Shown here one piece after another: positions 1 through 10,481 of a DNA stretch of 64,000 nucleotides. Both the position numbers and the translations under genes were made by a program. The notes under the pieces are model-generated. The model did not search any database. It worked only from the letters and a program-made list of their open reading frames with translations, and was not told the DNA's origin. The DNA is from Triglochin maritima (Eukaryota > Streptophyta > Magnoliopsida > Alismatales > Juncaginaceae). The stretch is from the NCBI GenBank assembly GCA_963682175.1, contig OY821782.1, positions 25,379,741 to 25,443,740 of the forward strand. Direction: 5' to 3'. Each line of letters opens with the position of its first letter. Within the stretch, counting starts at the first letter, position 1.

Positions 1-127
1 GATATGGGTAATTTGCATTCAGGTCCCTGTATTCTGTAAATAAGACTAAACACATACATTAGTAGCATTTATTGATATAAAGTTAATCTAAATGAACGAC
101 ATATGATGCAATGTATGCACTTCATCA
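1..127 (-). repeat. 3' LTR end fragment of element 1
   Basis: Matches 6119-6245 over its whole length with about three differences and ends in the same CATCA, the complement of the LTR start TGATG. The rest of this LTR is upstream of the window. Few differences between the two LTR ends suggest a fairly recent insertion. Confidence 0.85.
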
Positions 128-1186
128 AATACCCTACACCTAGATTTTGCTAGTCCCTAGGAAAACAAAATATAAGAAAAATGAAAACAGGGAAATCTTA
201 ACTCACTTTCGTAGGAATCACGGTTGCACTTAGCATGTGCAACAAGCCTTTAAACCCCTAAGTTTCCTTAGAGGACGAGTTTTGTCTCGTGAGGGTTTTC
301 AGTTGACACACCCACAAAGTCTTAATTCAACATTTCATTAATAACACTCAATATCTCCACCTCAACCTTATACATCTCACTTAGAATTCTTGCATACTCA
401 TTATATAAATCTAACTCATAAAAATTCTGACTTGGTCTTTGTTCCTCCAACATTCACACCACTAACCCTTCTACACATGTTATAACTTAAATTATTTTTG
501 CACGCCTCCTCTAGTGGTGACGTATCATTCGGATCAACCAAGGCATGGATCATTCTTTTAACTTTGGGCCTTGAGTATCTTAAAGTGATTCAACACATTT
601 GTTTTTTTTGACACTTTTACTCTTTTTGCATTCGTGTAACGAGTTTGGTCGATAATCCCGAGCTGGCAGACTCAAGTTACTGTGTTTTAAGATACCCCGA
701 CGGACCAATGACTCAAAAGCTTGGGTTTTTGTAATCATTTTGCAAAATGTGCTTTCCTCACTTTTTTTTTACTCAAGGCTTAATTGCTATTAGAAGTCCA
801 CACTTCCCGGTATATTTTCCTCAACCTCTGTTTTTTATCAACCACTTCAAAGATTTGAATCATCCAATTTAAGTGCATACATGTCTTAAAGGGTAATGGG
901 TTATTTCTTTGGAACTTAGATTTATGTCATAGTTTCTACAAGCAGAACTATATAATAAAGAACAAAAACTCAATGCAATTTGTACACAGGTTTTGGCAGT
1001 TCAATCTTAAGCTATGTCATGGAGCATTAAATAATATTTTTTTTATAATTATAATCGAACAGAATATATAGATAGATAGATAAACACCCCCACACCTAAA
1101 TCATGCATTGTCCTCAATGCAAAGATAAAGCAAATGCACTTATTACCTGAATCAACTTGCGGTAGAGGGTTTGAATTTGCTCAGAG
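128..1186. other. Noncoding 3' region of element 1
   Basis: About 1.06 kb with no supportable protein. In an autonomous Athila element the reverse transcriptase, RNase H and integrase would lie between protease and here. At 1086-1098 the minus strand reads as a purine-rich, G-rich run (TTTAGGTGTGGGGG-like) resembling Athila polypurine tracts, but it is far from the LTR. The bases next to the LTR at 128-140 are only weakly purine-rich on the minus strand. Confidence 0.55.
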
Positions 1187-2257
1187 TCAACCATAGTCAG
1201 AACTAGATTGAATGTCACCATGTTGGTGCATGTATCCAGTTGAATTGTTCCCCATGTTGCCCTGAGAGTCCTGAGGTAAAGATTCCACACCCCTCACATG
1301 TGTTGGTTCTCTTATTTGCTCGAGTGGTGGTGGTTGGGTAGATGAATTACTCCCCTTTTTTTCACTTTCTTTTTGACTTTGTGATGATTTATTTGATTCA
1401 GAAATCTTATAGACACGCGATCTCATCACAACATCACTTTGATTGCATACTATTTCTTGTTCACTATCAACGTGAAAGATATCAAATTCAGCTTTTAAGT
1501 TTCCAAAAGATAGTTGCATGAGCCCATTTCGACAATTCATCAAAGCTTCAGAAGTGGCTAAAAAGGGTCTGCCTAATATTACAGGGATTTGTCTCTTAGG
1601 ATTGACAACAGGTTCAGTGTCTAGAACGACAAAATCCACTGGGTAAATGAAATCACCAACCTTAATCAAAACATCCTCTACTATACCTCTTGGTTTCTTA
1701 ACAGATCAATCAACAAATTGAAGGGTTGTCTTAGAGGATTTTAGTGGACCAAGGTTTAGTTGCTCATAGACAGAGAACAAGAGTAAGTTAACACTAGCAC
1801 TAAGGTCTAGAAGGGCTTTGTTGATAAAAGTATCTCCTATCGCACATGAAATTGTTGGACACCCAGGTACCTCATACTTTATAGGAGATGAGTTGGACAG
1901 AATAGAGCTTATGTTTGCGGTTAAGAATGCCTTCTTTGGTGTGTTCGTTTTTCTCTTCTTATTGCACAGATCCTTTAAGAATTTAGCATAAGCAGGTATT
2001 TGTTGAATCATATATAGGAGTGGAATATTCACCTTAACTTGCTTAAATACTTCCAAGATTTTCTCCATTTGTGCACTTGAGCTCTTCTTGAGTCTATTGG
2101 GGAATGGTGCTTTAGGAACATAGACTCGCTCAGGTTGAGCTATAGGGTCAGGTTGACTAGGTGGGTTGGGTTTTTCAAATTGGACTTCAGGTTCAATGGT
2201 TAGGTCACATGTGGGTGCTTGACGGCTAGATTGATTAGGAGCCCTAGGATTTACCAC
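1187..2257 (-). pseudogene. Retroviral-type aspartic protease of element 1
   Basis: Two open stretches in one reading frame (2257-1706 and 1669-1187) separated by a single in-frame stop near 1703. The N-terminal part is Pro-rich. The protease core follows, with a conserved PGCPTISC stretch and an active-site-like ALLDLSASVNLL segment, where the Athila family normally has Asp-Leu-Gly-Ala; Ser replaces Gly here. The C-terminal part carries the typical ILGRPFLAT flap-like motif. Gag lies immediately upstream in a different frame, as expected for gag-pro. The Gly-to-Ser change and the internal stop make activity unlikely. The reading ends in a Ser/Gln-rich tail with no link to reverse transcriptase. 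Confidence 0.75.
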
Positions 2258-2427
2258 ATTGTTATCAACTTGTTTTCCGGACCGTAATGATACAACTGCA
2301 TTTATTTGTTGAACGGTCCCTCCTCATGAACCATTTGAACCGGTCTAGGGTTGTTACTTCCTAGAGGTGGTTGATATGGTTGATATTGATTATTAGGTCT
2401 TGGATTCACCTCAGGTTGACTTGGAAA

Positions 2428-3747
2428 CTAACCATTTTCTCTTTCACCTACTATTTGTGCAAGTTGGCTGACTTGTGTTTCTAGCCTTTGGAAGGATTGG
2501 GTGATTGTTTGCATAAAAGTCTTAACCAAATTTTCCAAGCTTGTCAACCTAACATCATAATCTCCATTGTTACTAAACCCAGATGATGTATTATTTTGGG
2601 TATACGGGTTTGGTTGTTGTCTAGGAGGTTGACCTTGTTGGCTCCATGAAAAATTGGGATGATTACGCCAACCCGGGTTATAGGTTGATGCGTATGGGTC
2701 ATTTCTAGAATGGTTAAATGCGGCATTAACTTGTTCCAAGTCCACACAATCCTCCATTATATGACCAGTTTGACCACATCTAGAGCAAGGGATAGAACAT
2801 GCTTGATTCACTAGGGGTCAGGTTTTTAGCTCTAGACTTTCCATTCTACGCATAAGGGTAGCTAGTTTTGCTTCAGCAGCTACAGTAGCATCTACAACTA
2901 AGACACCTCGTTTGGGTTGACTTGCTATTCTAGATCCAATACTCGGGTTATTCGGTGCTCTAGCATTGTCCCATTAATTACTATTTTCGGCTAAATCCTC
3001 AAGAAAAGTGCAAGCATCATTCTCATTTTTGGACATGAAGTTTCCTTGGCTTACATATTCTACCATAACCCTAGATGTAGGTGTCAATCCCTCATAAATA
3101 ATTTGGCACAATTACCATCTTGGAATTCCATGATGAGGGCATTGGGTCAACAGACTTTTAAATCTCTCTAAATTGGAATAGAACGGCTCTCTCTCAGATT
3201 GAACGAATGCAACAATTTCATTCCTAATCATAATAGTCTTATGGTTGGGGAAATATTTCTTTAAGAATACTTGAAGAAACTCGGCCCAACTCCTAATAGA
3301 TCTTTCGGCTAGACTATATAGTCATTTCTTAGTGTCGTCCTTCAGTGCTAGAGGCACGAATTTAAGACGCACTGCCTCCTCAGAGATATTCTGGTATTGC
3401 ATAAGGGAGCAGATTTCCTCAAATTCTCTAAGGAAGAGATATGGGTCTTCCTTAGAGGTGAACTTCGGCAACATACTCATGTATTGTGCCTTCAGTTCGA
3501 AGTCGCGACCCGGTATGATGGGCATAACGATGCACGATGGATGAGCAGCCATCGTTGGGTAGCAGCGATCCCTCAGAGTTATAGGCGGGTCCACTAAATT
3601 CTCACCCATTGGATCCGGGTGAGGTGGTGCAACAGGTGGATTGGGGCTAAGCTCTAGACTGGAATCTACATGAACTCGTGAGAGTCGATTGCTCAAGTCC
3701 CGTACCCAAATCTGAGTGCATGGGTTTGAATCAATTTTTGAATTCAA
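2428..3747 (-). pseudogene. Athila-like Gag of element 1
   Basis: Gag packages the retrotransposon RNA. One reading frame runs from 3747 to 2428, interrupted by stops including a TGA at 3322-3324. The N-terminal part (3747-3322) includes the conserved FELKAQYMSMLPKF segment ahead of the retrotransposon gag domain. The middle (about 3320-3100) reads as the gag core when stops are ignored. The C-terminal part (2811-2428) has a complete CX2CX4HX4C zinc knuckle (CSRCGQTGHIMEDC), then YNPGWRNHPNFSW, a hallmark of this group, and a short C-terminal coiled-coil-like helix. Damage is mostly nonsense changes, so decay is modest. Confidence 0.8.
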
Positions 3748-5024
3748 ATTTGAAATTTAAATTCCAAATTCAATTTCAAGAATCAATTACTTTTTTTTAT
3801 AATTTTTTTTTCAAAAATGGAAACAAACAATAGAAGGGGGAAAGATGAGAAAGGAATCCTAATCTAGAGAATTGAGACGAGAAGAGAAAGAAGACTCAGA
3901 TGAGAAGGGAAACTTAACTCTAAGAGATAGATAAGAGGGTTGGTCAGAAGTTTCCTAAACAAGCACAGTTCAAACAATCCTAGACCTAATGTAGCTTAAA
4001 TCTAGACGACTCCTAACTGGTTGAGTCGAATTGGTTCGCTTGATTCACCTCCCTCACTAATCAAACCTAATTGGCCAGGCGGTGTATAGCTAGTAGGGGC
4101 GCTTCCGACAGAGTCGGTGCCAATTAGACAACCACTTCGCTTGGAAGACTTACGTCAACACAAAAACACTTTCTAGACACCAAATTAAATTCGATCAGCT
4201 TCAAGTCATAGCAAGTCAAACCAATCTTCTCTTTAATTGAGTCTGAGTCCTTAGGGGTCAATGTCTAATTGATTTTAATTTTAAGGCTTGGGTGACACTT
4301 TAGGATTGTGATTTGTGGGCCACGGAAGGGTGATGAAATGCCCACCGTATCTTTTCCTACGGAGTTGCCCTTAAGATAGTTTAACTTAAATCTAGCAAAG
4401 ATAGTCAAACATTGGTCTTTAGTTGGGGAACAATTGCAAAATTGTATGCAAACTAAATTATATGCTTAAATGCAATCGATAAAATCCGCGCACGTACCTT
4501 GCCTCCAACACTCTTCAACAATGGATTGATTTGCAAGAATTTAGCAAGAATAATGCAAACAAAACACTATATGATGCATGCACTAAGTCCTTCTAATTTT
4601 GCCAATTTTTAGGTCATAGTTGAATTATTGCCAATTATGGAATTTGAGCCTAACACGTGCAGTTCTACAAAAAGGAAACTTTCCAAAAATCAAAAATTGC
4701 GCAAAAGGAAACAAAAGTTACCTATGCAACGCTATGACGAGTTCGCCGCCCGCTTTCGAAAATATCCAGTTTCTCTACGCGTCCACCCAGAGATGGAGAC
4801 GACCCCAGAAAAAATTGAAGCCCAGATGCTTCAGACGTGCGGCGGATCCACCGCAGATTGTTCTTTAGGCGTGGCGATTTTGCCGCCCTTCTTGCTCCGA
4901 CTGTGCCCAGATTTCGCCGCGCACTCCGTTGTCTCCTGAAATGCAAACCCAAATTGTTAGATCGCGCACACGATAAACAGAATAGAATCGAAATCACCAA
5001 AATTAAACAAAATCTTCGTTCACT
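3748..5024. other. Noncoding leader of element 1
   Basis: Long untranslated leader between primer site and gag, a normal feature of Athila/Tat elements. Small open frames here on both strands have no recognisable domain. A stretch around 4240-4390, with a GATGAAATGCCC block, resembles the leader of the second Athila-like family near 12410-12500, so the two families share leader ancestry. Confidence 0.55.
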
Positions 5025-5041
5025 CCCCGGCAACGGCGCAA
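5025..5041 (-). other. Primer-binding site for tRNA-Asp (element 1)
   Basis: The plus strand here reads CCCCGGCAACGGCGCAA, which is 16 of 17 bases of the 3' end of plant tRNA-Asp (CCCCGGCAACGGCGCCA). The minus-strand element therefore carries the complementary primer site, a few bases inside the 5' LTR. This fixes element orientation and LTR boundary. Confidence 0.88.
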
Positions 5042-5047
5042 AAAACT

Positions 5048-6245
5048 TGATGAGAATTTTAATTATACCGCAAGTGCACGGCGTCAATGAAGATGTGGCA
5101 AGTACGGGTCGAACACAAGGAGGGTGAGATATTGTTATTTTGTGATTTTCGATTAAGGAAAGAAAGAGAGAGAAATGAGGTTGGTTTGAGATTTTGGATT
5201 TTTTTAATTTTCTAAAGCAAGAACAACAAAAACAAACTAAGAATAAAGCAAATATGGATGAGAGTCCAGCGGGTGGGGGTTTAGATATCGGGTTTTGTTT
5301 AGAGAAATCTGAAACTTATAATAAATCACATTAGTTATAAAGCATTACATGATAAATGACTTAACATAAACTCAAGTAATAAAAATATACTAACACGAAA
5401 TTAAAATAATAACATCATTCTTCTTCTCGTCACCCTAAATCCGTCACCCCCACCCTTTGGAGAGAGTTAGAAACTCATGGATGGAGGGAATGAGAAGGGG
5501 TCCTAGAGAAACTACAAAAGAAAACTAAAAACACGAAATAACCAATAGAATTTTATTGCTAAAGAATGGAATAAAACAAGTTCCTTTTCAACATTGTTTC
5601 GGGGCTATTTATAGCCGATACAAGGGACCCAAGTATGAAATAGGAAAATACACGCGTCATGACACGACTGGAAAAAATCCGGGGGCACGGATCGAAAGGG
5701 GTGCGGCTTTTTCGCCGCAAATCACATGTAATGGGCAGCGGAATCGTCGCAATTTTGGCTCAGATTTAATCCGGATTTTTCCTATGCGTTTATGGTATGA
5801 TTTAAATGTCCTTTGCGCGTCAGGATTGATTTCTTTCCTTTCTTTTGAGCACCGAATTAATTCTTCATATATTTGGAGATCCAAATTGATTTTTCTTTAG
5901 AAATTCTCCAAAATAATATTTTGGTACTTGTAATTTGCAGTCGGGTACTCGGCTTTTTGCGATTAAGTCCCTGACTACTTTTGTGCTTAGGACATTGGCC
6001 TTTTTCTAATTAGGGTTTTGAATGCTTTTATTCTTGGATGGACTTCAATTTGAACCCCGATAATCTTGAACTTTGTCTTTATGACAGAAATGAGTCTTTT
6101 GCACGCGTTTATGCTTGGGATATGGGTAATTTGCATTCAGGTCCCTGTATTCTGTAAATAAGACTAAACACATACCTTAGTAGCATTTATTGATATAAAT
6201 TTAATCTAAATGAACGACATATGATGCAATGTATGCACTACATCA
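5048..6245 (-). repeat. 5' LTR of element 1
   Basis: About 1.2 kb, bounded by TGATG and CATCA inverted ends, with the primer site a few bases away on the inner side and identity to bases 1-127 at the outer side. It carries the element promoter. Confidence 0.82.
5605..5614 (-). promoter_or_regulatory. TATA box in LTR of element 1
   Basis: Minus strand reads CTATAAATAG, a strong plant TATA box, about 630 bases inside the LTR from its 5' edge. Position and orientation fit the LTR promoter. Confidence 0.6.
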
Positions 6246-6633
6246 ATGATGCATGACCTAAACAAGAAATAATGCCTAATCTTTTTCATTGGGTCTTAAG
6301 GTCCAAGTTGCTTAAAGGGAGATTGATTATTGATCTGGGAGCAATCAAATAGTCAGAACATACAAAATCGAGTCCCAGATCACTACTTCAGTTATAGCAA
6401 GACTCCAGAGAAATATAGAGGTGAAAGGAAATTATCAGATCGCCAGTTGGCGGTCTCAGGCCGCTGATTGGCAGTCTTGGAGTCTCAGATCGCCTCCAAA
6501 CATCACCAGATGGTTCCTCTTCCCAATGTGAGTCTCCTGAAACAAAGAAAACTACAAAACACAAATTAAATCCACTCGAATCGTCCAAACCAGGGTCTGG
6601 ACTGAGACCTCCCCAACAACGGCACCAAAAACT
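6246..6633 (-). mobile_element. Leader and primer site of Athila-like element 2a
   Basis: Begins right at the outer end of element 1 and matches 12695-13060 (shared GATGCATGACCTA start, shared GGTCCAAGTTG block, shared GTCTGGAC block near the end). A degenerate tRNA-Asp site lies at 6611-6627 (CCCCAACAACGGCACCA, 14 of 17 bases). The rest of this element lies beyond element 1, outside the window. The leader contains a pair of GCCAGTTGGCGG-like dyads at about 6436-6475. Confidence 0.72.
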
Positions 6634-8016
6634 TGTTTAATCGTTTTAATTAACACAAGTGCACGACCGCGTTGAAGTAGTGGCAAATACGGGTCGATCC
6701 ACAAGGACGTGTAGACTCTGGTTTGTTCGAAGGCAAGTGGGAGAAGAGGGGACGAAGTTGTGATTACACTAAACTAGCCTAACTACACTAAACGAGTAAG
6801 CATCAAATAAGGAAAACGAAAGAAAAGGGAAATTGAAAGCTGGAAATCAGAAATGGAAAACCCCTAAGGGGTGGAGTGTGTGCACACATGTAAAAAGATG
6901 GTGAAGAATGCATTCTATAGGCACAAATGTACATAGTGTTTTCATGTGTAGGAAATGTCTAAAGGTTATGGCAAAACCTATCAATCTATTCACTAACCTA
7001 GTTGATTAACAATCATATACACAAGCTGGTTATTTCAGAACCTAAACAAGCATGGGAGGTGTCTAAGATGTGTGGCAAAACCCATCAAGTGTAGTATTCT
7101 ACTCTAACAAGCAAGTATACATTCACATTTATCAACACAATCAAAATATAAAGCATTCATATTCATTCTTTAATGCATGTATGAACATCATCTCCACCCC
7201 CAAAGGGGGATGGATCTAGTCACTACACATTACTCTAACAATTAAACTAAAGAAGAAAAGAAACATTCTAACTACTTTAGCCTAGAATCAAAGAAATAAG
7301 ACTAAGCTAAGCATGCATAAAGAAACAACATAAGAACAAAACAATGGAAAAAATATTTTATTAAATGACTCACATTGAAGGTAGCATTCTTTTCCACCTT
7401 GAGATTTTGCTCAAAGGCTTACTCCAAGTAGAGAGAATGCCACCAAGCAATGGTTCATTACAATAGAAGATGAAGAGTTTTATTTATAGCCATAGAAAAA
7501 GGTAATCCGGGACAATCCTCGGGGATGAGAGTAAACAAATACCAGAAATAGACTAAATACACACTAATACACGCCCCCACACAAAGCTTACACGATGCGG
7601 ACCAAAAGTGACCGGCAATTAGCGGTCTTGGACCGCCAATTGGCGGTCTATAATGTTCGGATTGCTCTGGATTTTCTTGTGGGCTTTTCTGGAAGGCTTT
7701 GTTTGTCTTTGATTAATCTACTTCGTTTGTTGGAGCTCCGACCCGAATAGAATTGCCAAAATACTCCCCATGATGGTGTGAAGTGTTCTTGTTTGATCAT
7801 TTGCCCTTCAATCTTACGTTCAGGTCTTTCGATCTTGCATCTTAGTCCTTGAGTCTCTCAACTCAGTCCTTTTTCATACTTTTAGGTCCTTCTATGCCTC
7901 TTCTCTTCAAACCTATTTATTTCTGAAATTCAAACATAAAAATTGTCACGTAGCATTGTTTACATGAAAGATAATGGATATAAGATACAAATATAAGCAT
8001 AAAATGATGTCAATCA
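6634..8016 (-). repeat. 5' LTR of Athila-like element 2a
   Basis: About 1.38 kb. The outer end (TGATGTCAATCA, complement of the LTR start TGATTGACATCA) and the inner end agree with the solo LTR of the same family at 34145-35709 on the other strand. It holds a perfect 18-bp palindrome at about 7631-7648 and a minus-strand TATAAATA at 7481-7490. The outer end abuts the CACTA remnant. Confidence 0.8.
7481..7490 (-). promoter_or_regulatory. TATA box in LTR of element 2a
   Basis: Minus strand reads CTATAAATAA. The same position relative to LTR ends in the solo LTR (34669-34678) reads CTATAAAGAG, so the element is conserved within the family. Confidence 0.5.
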
Positions 8017-9084
8017 GTAGGGAATCACAATCCTTAAGAACCTGGGATTTGGAGGAGGGGTTATAGGGTTGCCTTTGGCTTTGTACATCTCCAAAGAGGA
8101 TGTCATGCAGTTCTTGGCGATGGATTCTTTAGGTATCATGATTATCAACGTGCAAGTGAAGTTAGTGATTTCTTTGGTATAAGATGAAATGTATTTAATA
8201 ATTTTATCATAACTATAATAAAATGTAATTTTTACTCTTGTAGACACCTTTATGATGCCAGAAGGTCAGTCTTTCCTGACGATTAAGTATTTGAATTTAT
8301 CAGTCCATCTACATATATATACGGGAATGACGATAAATCGGGTCACTTTGGGACTCTCATGAAAGAAGAAGACAAAAGATATTATCTGCTCCCTTATCAT
8401 GAGAGGTGAACTTTGTAATTCAAAGTGGAATTTTATTTTGTAATAAGCTTCAAATTATATATAAAACAGGGCTCATTGGATGCTTGTCGTTGTATGCCCC
8501 ACGACTAATTTGGCATATTGGTTTGATCTGTTGGGGTCGAATAAACCAAGGGTCTCCATAAAGACACTTCTAAATCTATAAGTTCGTTTTAGTCATCATA
8601 TTTGTAATTCGAGGTTTTTTATTAGTATTATTGAATGAAGGTTTTCAATAACAAGTGCTACTCAGGACAATGAAGGTTTACCGAGCATTAGGTGGCAGCA
8701 GAGCAACAAATTAAAGTTTGAGTAACATGGCATGTAATGGGAGTAACTTCTGTCTCTAATTTTTGTTAATTAACTTAGGAACATATATTTAGCGAATTTC
8801 TATGTTTGTAGTACTGGAAGCAGACTGGAAATACGGAATGTGGTTATTACATGATGAGATAGATGGAGGAAATTCGCGAATTTGCTAATCAAGACTTATC
8901 CTTATCCGAGGTATTATAGATCGTTATTCAGTTGTATAGTTATAGTTTCAATATTTAGATATTAATATTTTTACTTGTATTTTGATAGGGCTTCCAAAAA
9001 AGTACTGATCCCTTCTCGCAACTGGAGCTCGATGATACTCGCGACCGATGGGCTCTCTATTTCATCATAAACATGTTGAACTAA
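8017..9084 (+). pseudogene. Ulp1-type cysteine protease pseudogene of a CACTA transposon
   Basis: Multi-exon remnant of the Ulp1/SUMO-protease-like gene carried by many plant CACTA elements. Likely exons: about 8030-8160 (GGVIGLPLALYISKEDVM), 8244-8405 (includes KSGHFGTLMKEEDKRYYLL), 8470-8580 (AHWMLVVVCPTTNLAYWFD, with the catalytic His and Asp), 8812-8910 (TECGYYMMR, with the catalytic Cys at 8839-8841) and 8989-9084 (ELDDTRDRWALYFIINMLN then stop). GT and AG splice edges are visible at several boundaries; 8581-8811 is degenerate. It is dead: TAA inside the second exon and TAG at 8860-8862 just after the Cys motif. The N-terminal part was lost or cut off by the Athila-like LTR. The CACTA terminus at 9631 supports the assignment. 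Confidence 0.75.
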
Positions 9085-9357
9085 TAGGTTCTCATGTCAC
9101 TAACATATTTTTTGTAATTTAGTTTACAAGTTCACTTGTATTACAAACATAAAATTTATGCCTTAATATAATCGCCTTACTTTTAGAATGAATCCCAAGT
9201 GTTATGTATGCGTTAATGCCAAGTGTGTTGAATGATTGTGTATGCTTGTATGTATGTGTTTGTGCATGTATGCTTGTATGTATATGTGGATGAAAGTGTG
9301 TATGCATTTGAGAACGAATTTGGTGCAGGATGAATGTGTTTGCTATGATTCCTTTTT
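9085..9357. repeat. TG-rich spacer in CACTA remnant
   Basis: No coding signal. Bases about 9235-9305 are an imperfect TGTATG/TGTG microsatellite-like run on the plus strand. Confidence 0.6.
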
Positions 9358-9363
9358 TTGTCT

Positions 9364-9631
9364 AGGTTTAGACGTCGGGTGTACAAAACAGCCGACGTCT
9401 ATTGTTTAGGTATAGACGTCGGATGTACATAAAAGCTGACGTCTATTGTTTGGGTATAGACGTCGGATGTACATAATAACCGACGTCTATACCTAACGTA
9501 TAGGCGTCATATTTTAAACGACCGACGTCTATGTATAGACGACGTACACATAGACATCGGATCTGGGAATGCTTATATCCAACGTATATACGCCCGTACA
9601 TCCAATGTATATTCCCTTTTCTGCAGTAGCG
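9364..9631 (+). mobile_element. CACTA subterminal repeats and terminus
   Basis: Seven or so copies of a 10-bp TAGACGTCGG unit in both orientations (9368-9545), each centred on the palindrome GACGTC: the subterminal repeat structure of CACTA transposons, where the transposase binds. The end at 9621-9631 reads CTGCAGTAGCG, complement of CGCTACTGCAG, one base from a canonical CACTACTGCAG terminus. The element entered a Tekay-type LTR close to its end. The left terminus is not visible. Confidence 0.75.
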
Positions 9632-9716
9632 TCCTTCGGTCGTCATGGAGTTCTCTGATCGTGACACTTGAGTTGTTCTCCCGGTGTGCGTACCTGCAAG
9701 ATCGGGGGCGTTACAT
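9632..9716 (+). repeat. End fragment of a Tekay-type LTR (plus orientation)
   Basis: Reverse complement of the first ~85 bases of the LTRs at 17118 and 22851 (shared CCTTCGGTCGTC, GTACGTAC-type and GGGCGTTACA blocks). It ends with GGGGGCGTTACA. The CACTA end abuts its left side. Confidence 0.7.
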
Positions 9717-9895
9717 CTTTGTTACATTGTCTAGGGTTTCTGCATTATGTTGTCAATTGTTGTTTCTAAGACATATTGTTGCGTGATCAGTTGTTTGATA
9801 TTTGAGTTATCTTGTATGACTTGAGCTTGATACGATATTAATTTCTGAATATGGTCTGTTTTCTATCACGGTATGTCAAACAAACGTACCTTTTC
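9717..9895. repeat. Third copy of a noncoding block also at 41804 and 54175
   Basis: Shares long blocks with the start of both segmental-duplication units: CTAGGGTTT, GAATATGGT and a TATGTCAAACAAA end. It keeps a GATCAGTTGT...GATACGATATTAATTTC stretch that is present near 54235 but deleted near 41860. Identity and function unknown. Confidence 0.6.
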
Positions 9896-9949
9896 TTTTC
9901 CAATTGAAGTTGTCATACTTTTTTATGTAATTGAAGGACTACAAAATCA

Positions 9950-10066
9950 AAGGTTTTTTTTGCATGGGTGCACCTCGCAGGTGTCCTAATTGTCAATATG
10001 CACCTGGGTTTTTAGTATTGCAGGAGGTGCACCTATAAATAGAACATATCTGCTCTTATGCACCTC
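9950..10066 (+). repeat. Left arm of a long inverted repeat
   Basis: About 115 bp that pair with the reverse complement of 14179-14296 at roughly 75% by eye, including an exact CGCAGGTGTCCTAATTG core. Both arms contain several GTGCACCT motifs. The Athila-like fragment lies between the arms. Confidence 0.6.
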
Positions 10067-10086
10067 TACTATTAGTGAAGCCTCAG

Positions 10087-10162
10087 AATTCTGAGATCTC
10101 CACTCATGTTTCAATGGACCAGAATTCTGGAACATTGAAACATGAGTGGAGATCTCAGAATT
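10087..10162. repeat. Perfect 30-bp hairpin
   Basis: Arms 10087-10116 and 10133-10162 are exact reverse complements over 30 bases with a 16-base loop; the loop itself contains the palindrome AGAATTCT. It lies in a minus-strand open frame (9986-10360) that has no recognisable domain. Confidence 0.9.
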
Positions 10163-10481
10163 TGATTCATTCTTCATAAGATGAGACAAGGGGACCTCAG
10201 GGTTCGGTCCCATTATCGAAATAAATATTGAAGGAACCTCAGCATCAAGCTCCTTCCTGGAAGTATTGGTTGAGGGAACCTTAGGATCCGGCTCCCTCAT
10301 AGATGCAGGTATCAACGTAGGTCTGGTGACACCAAGAGATGGTGATTGCAAGGAAGGCAACCAATTTGGTTGTCCACCTCCTTACGAGACCTCAAAGTAT
10401 GAATCACATTAACATGATGGGTCGGTTCAGAGGTAGCATGAGGCACTGATGGCCTTCCTTGAGAATGAGTACACCGGGGAT

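Larger units (their letters stand above)
1..6245 (-). mobile_element. Athila-like Ty3/gypsy element, gag-protease only (element 1)
   Basis: Minus-strand LTR retrotransposon. The 127 bases at the window start repeat at 6119-6245 with only a few substitutions, so the window opens inside the 3' LTR and the full 5' LTR lies at 5048-6245. Going leftwards there is a tRNA-Asp primer site (5025-5041), a noncoding leader, gag (2428-3747) and protease (1187-2257). No reverse transcriptase, RNase H or integrase is present between the protease and the 3' LTR, so the element cannot move alone. The zinc-knuckle region followed by the NHPNFSW motif is characteristic of the Athila/Tat group. It sits in the leader of another Athila-like element that resumes at 6246; the matching target-site copy is outside the window. 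Confidence 0.85.

Noticed and set aside
4620..5127. Several overlapping open frames of 80-120 codons on both strands
   Set aside because: They lie in the noncoding leader and primer-site/LTR junction of element 1 and match no domain; open frames on both strands at once are a composition effect.
9119..9307. His/Thr-rich 62-codon minus-strand frame
   Set aside because: Reads through a TG-rich microsatellite-like run; no protein signal.
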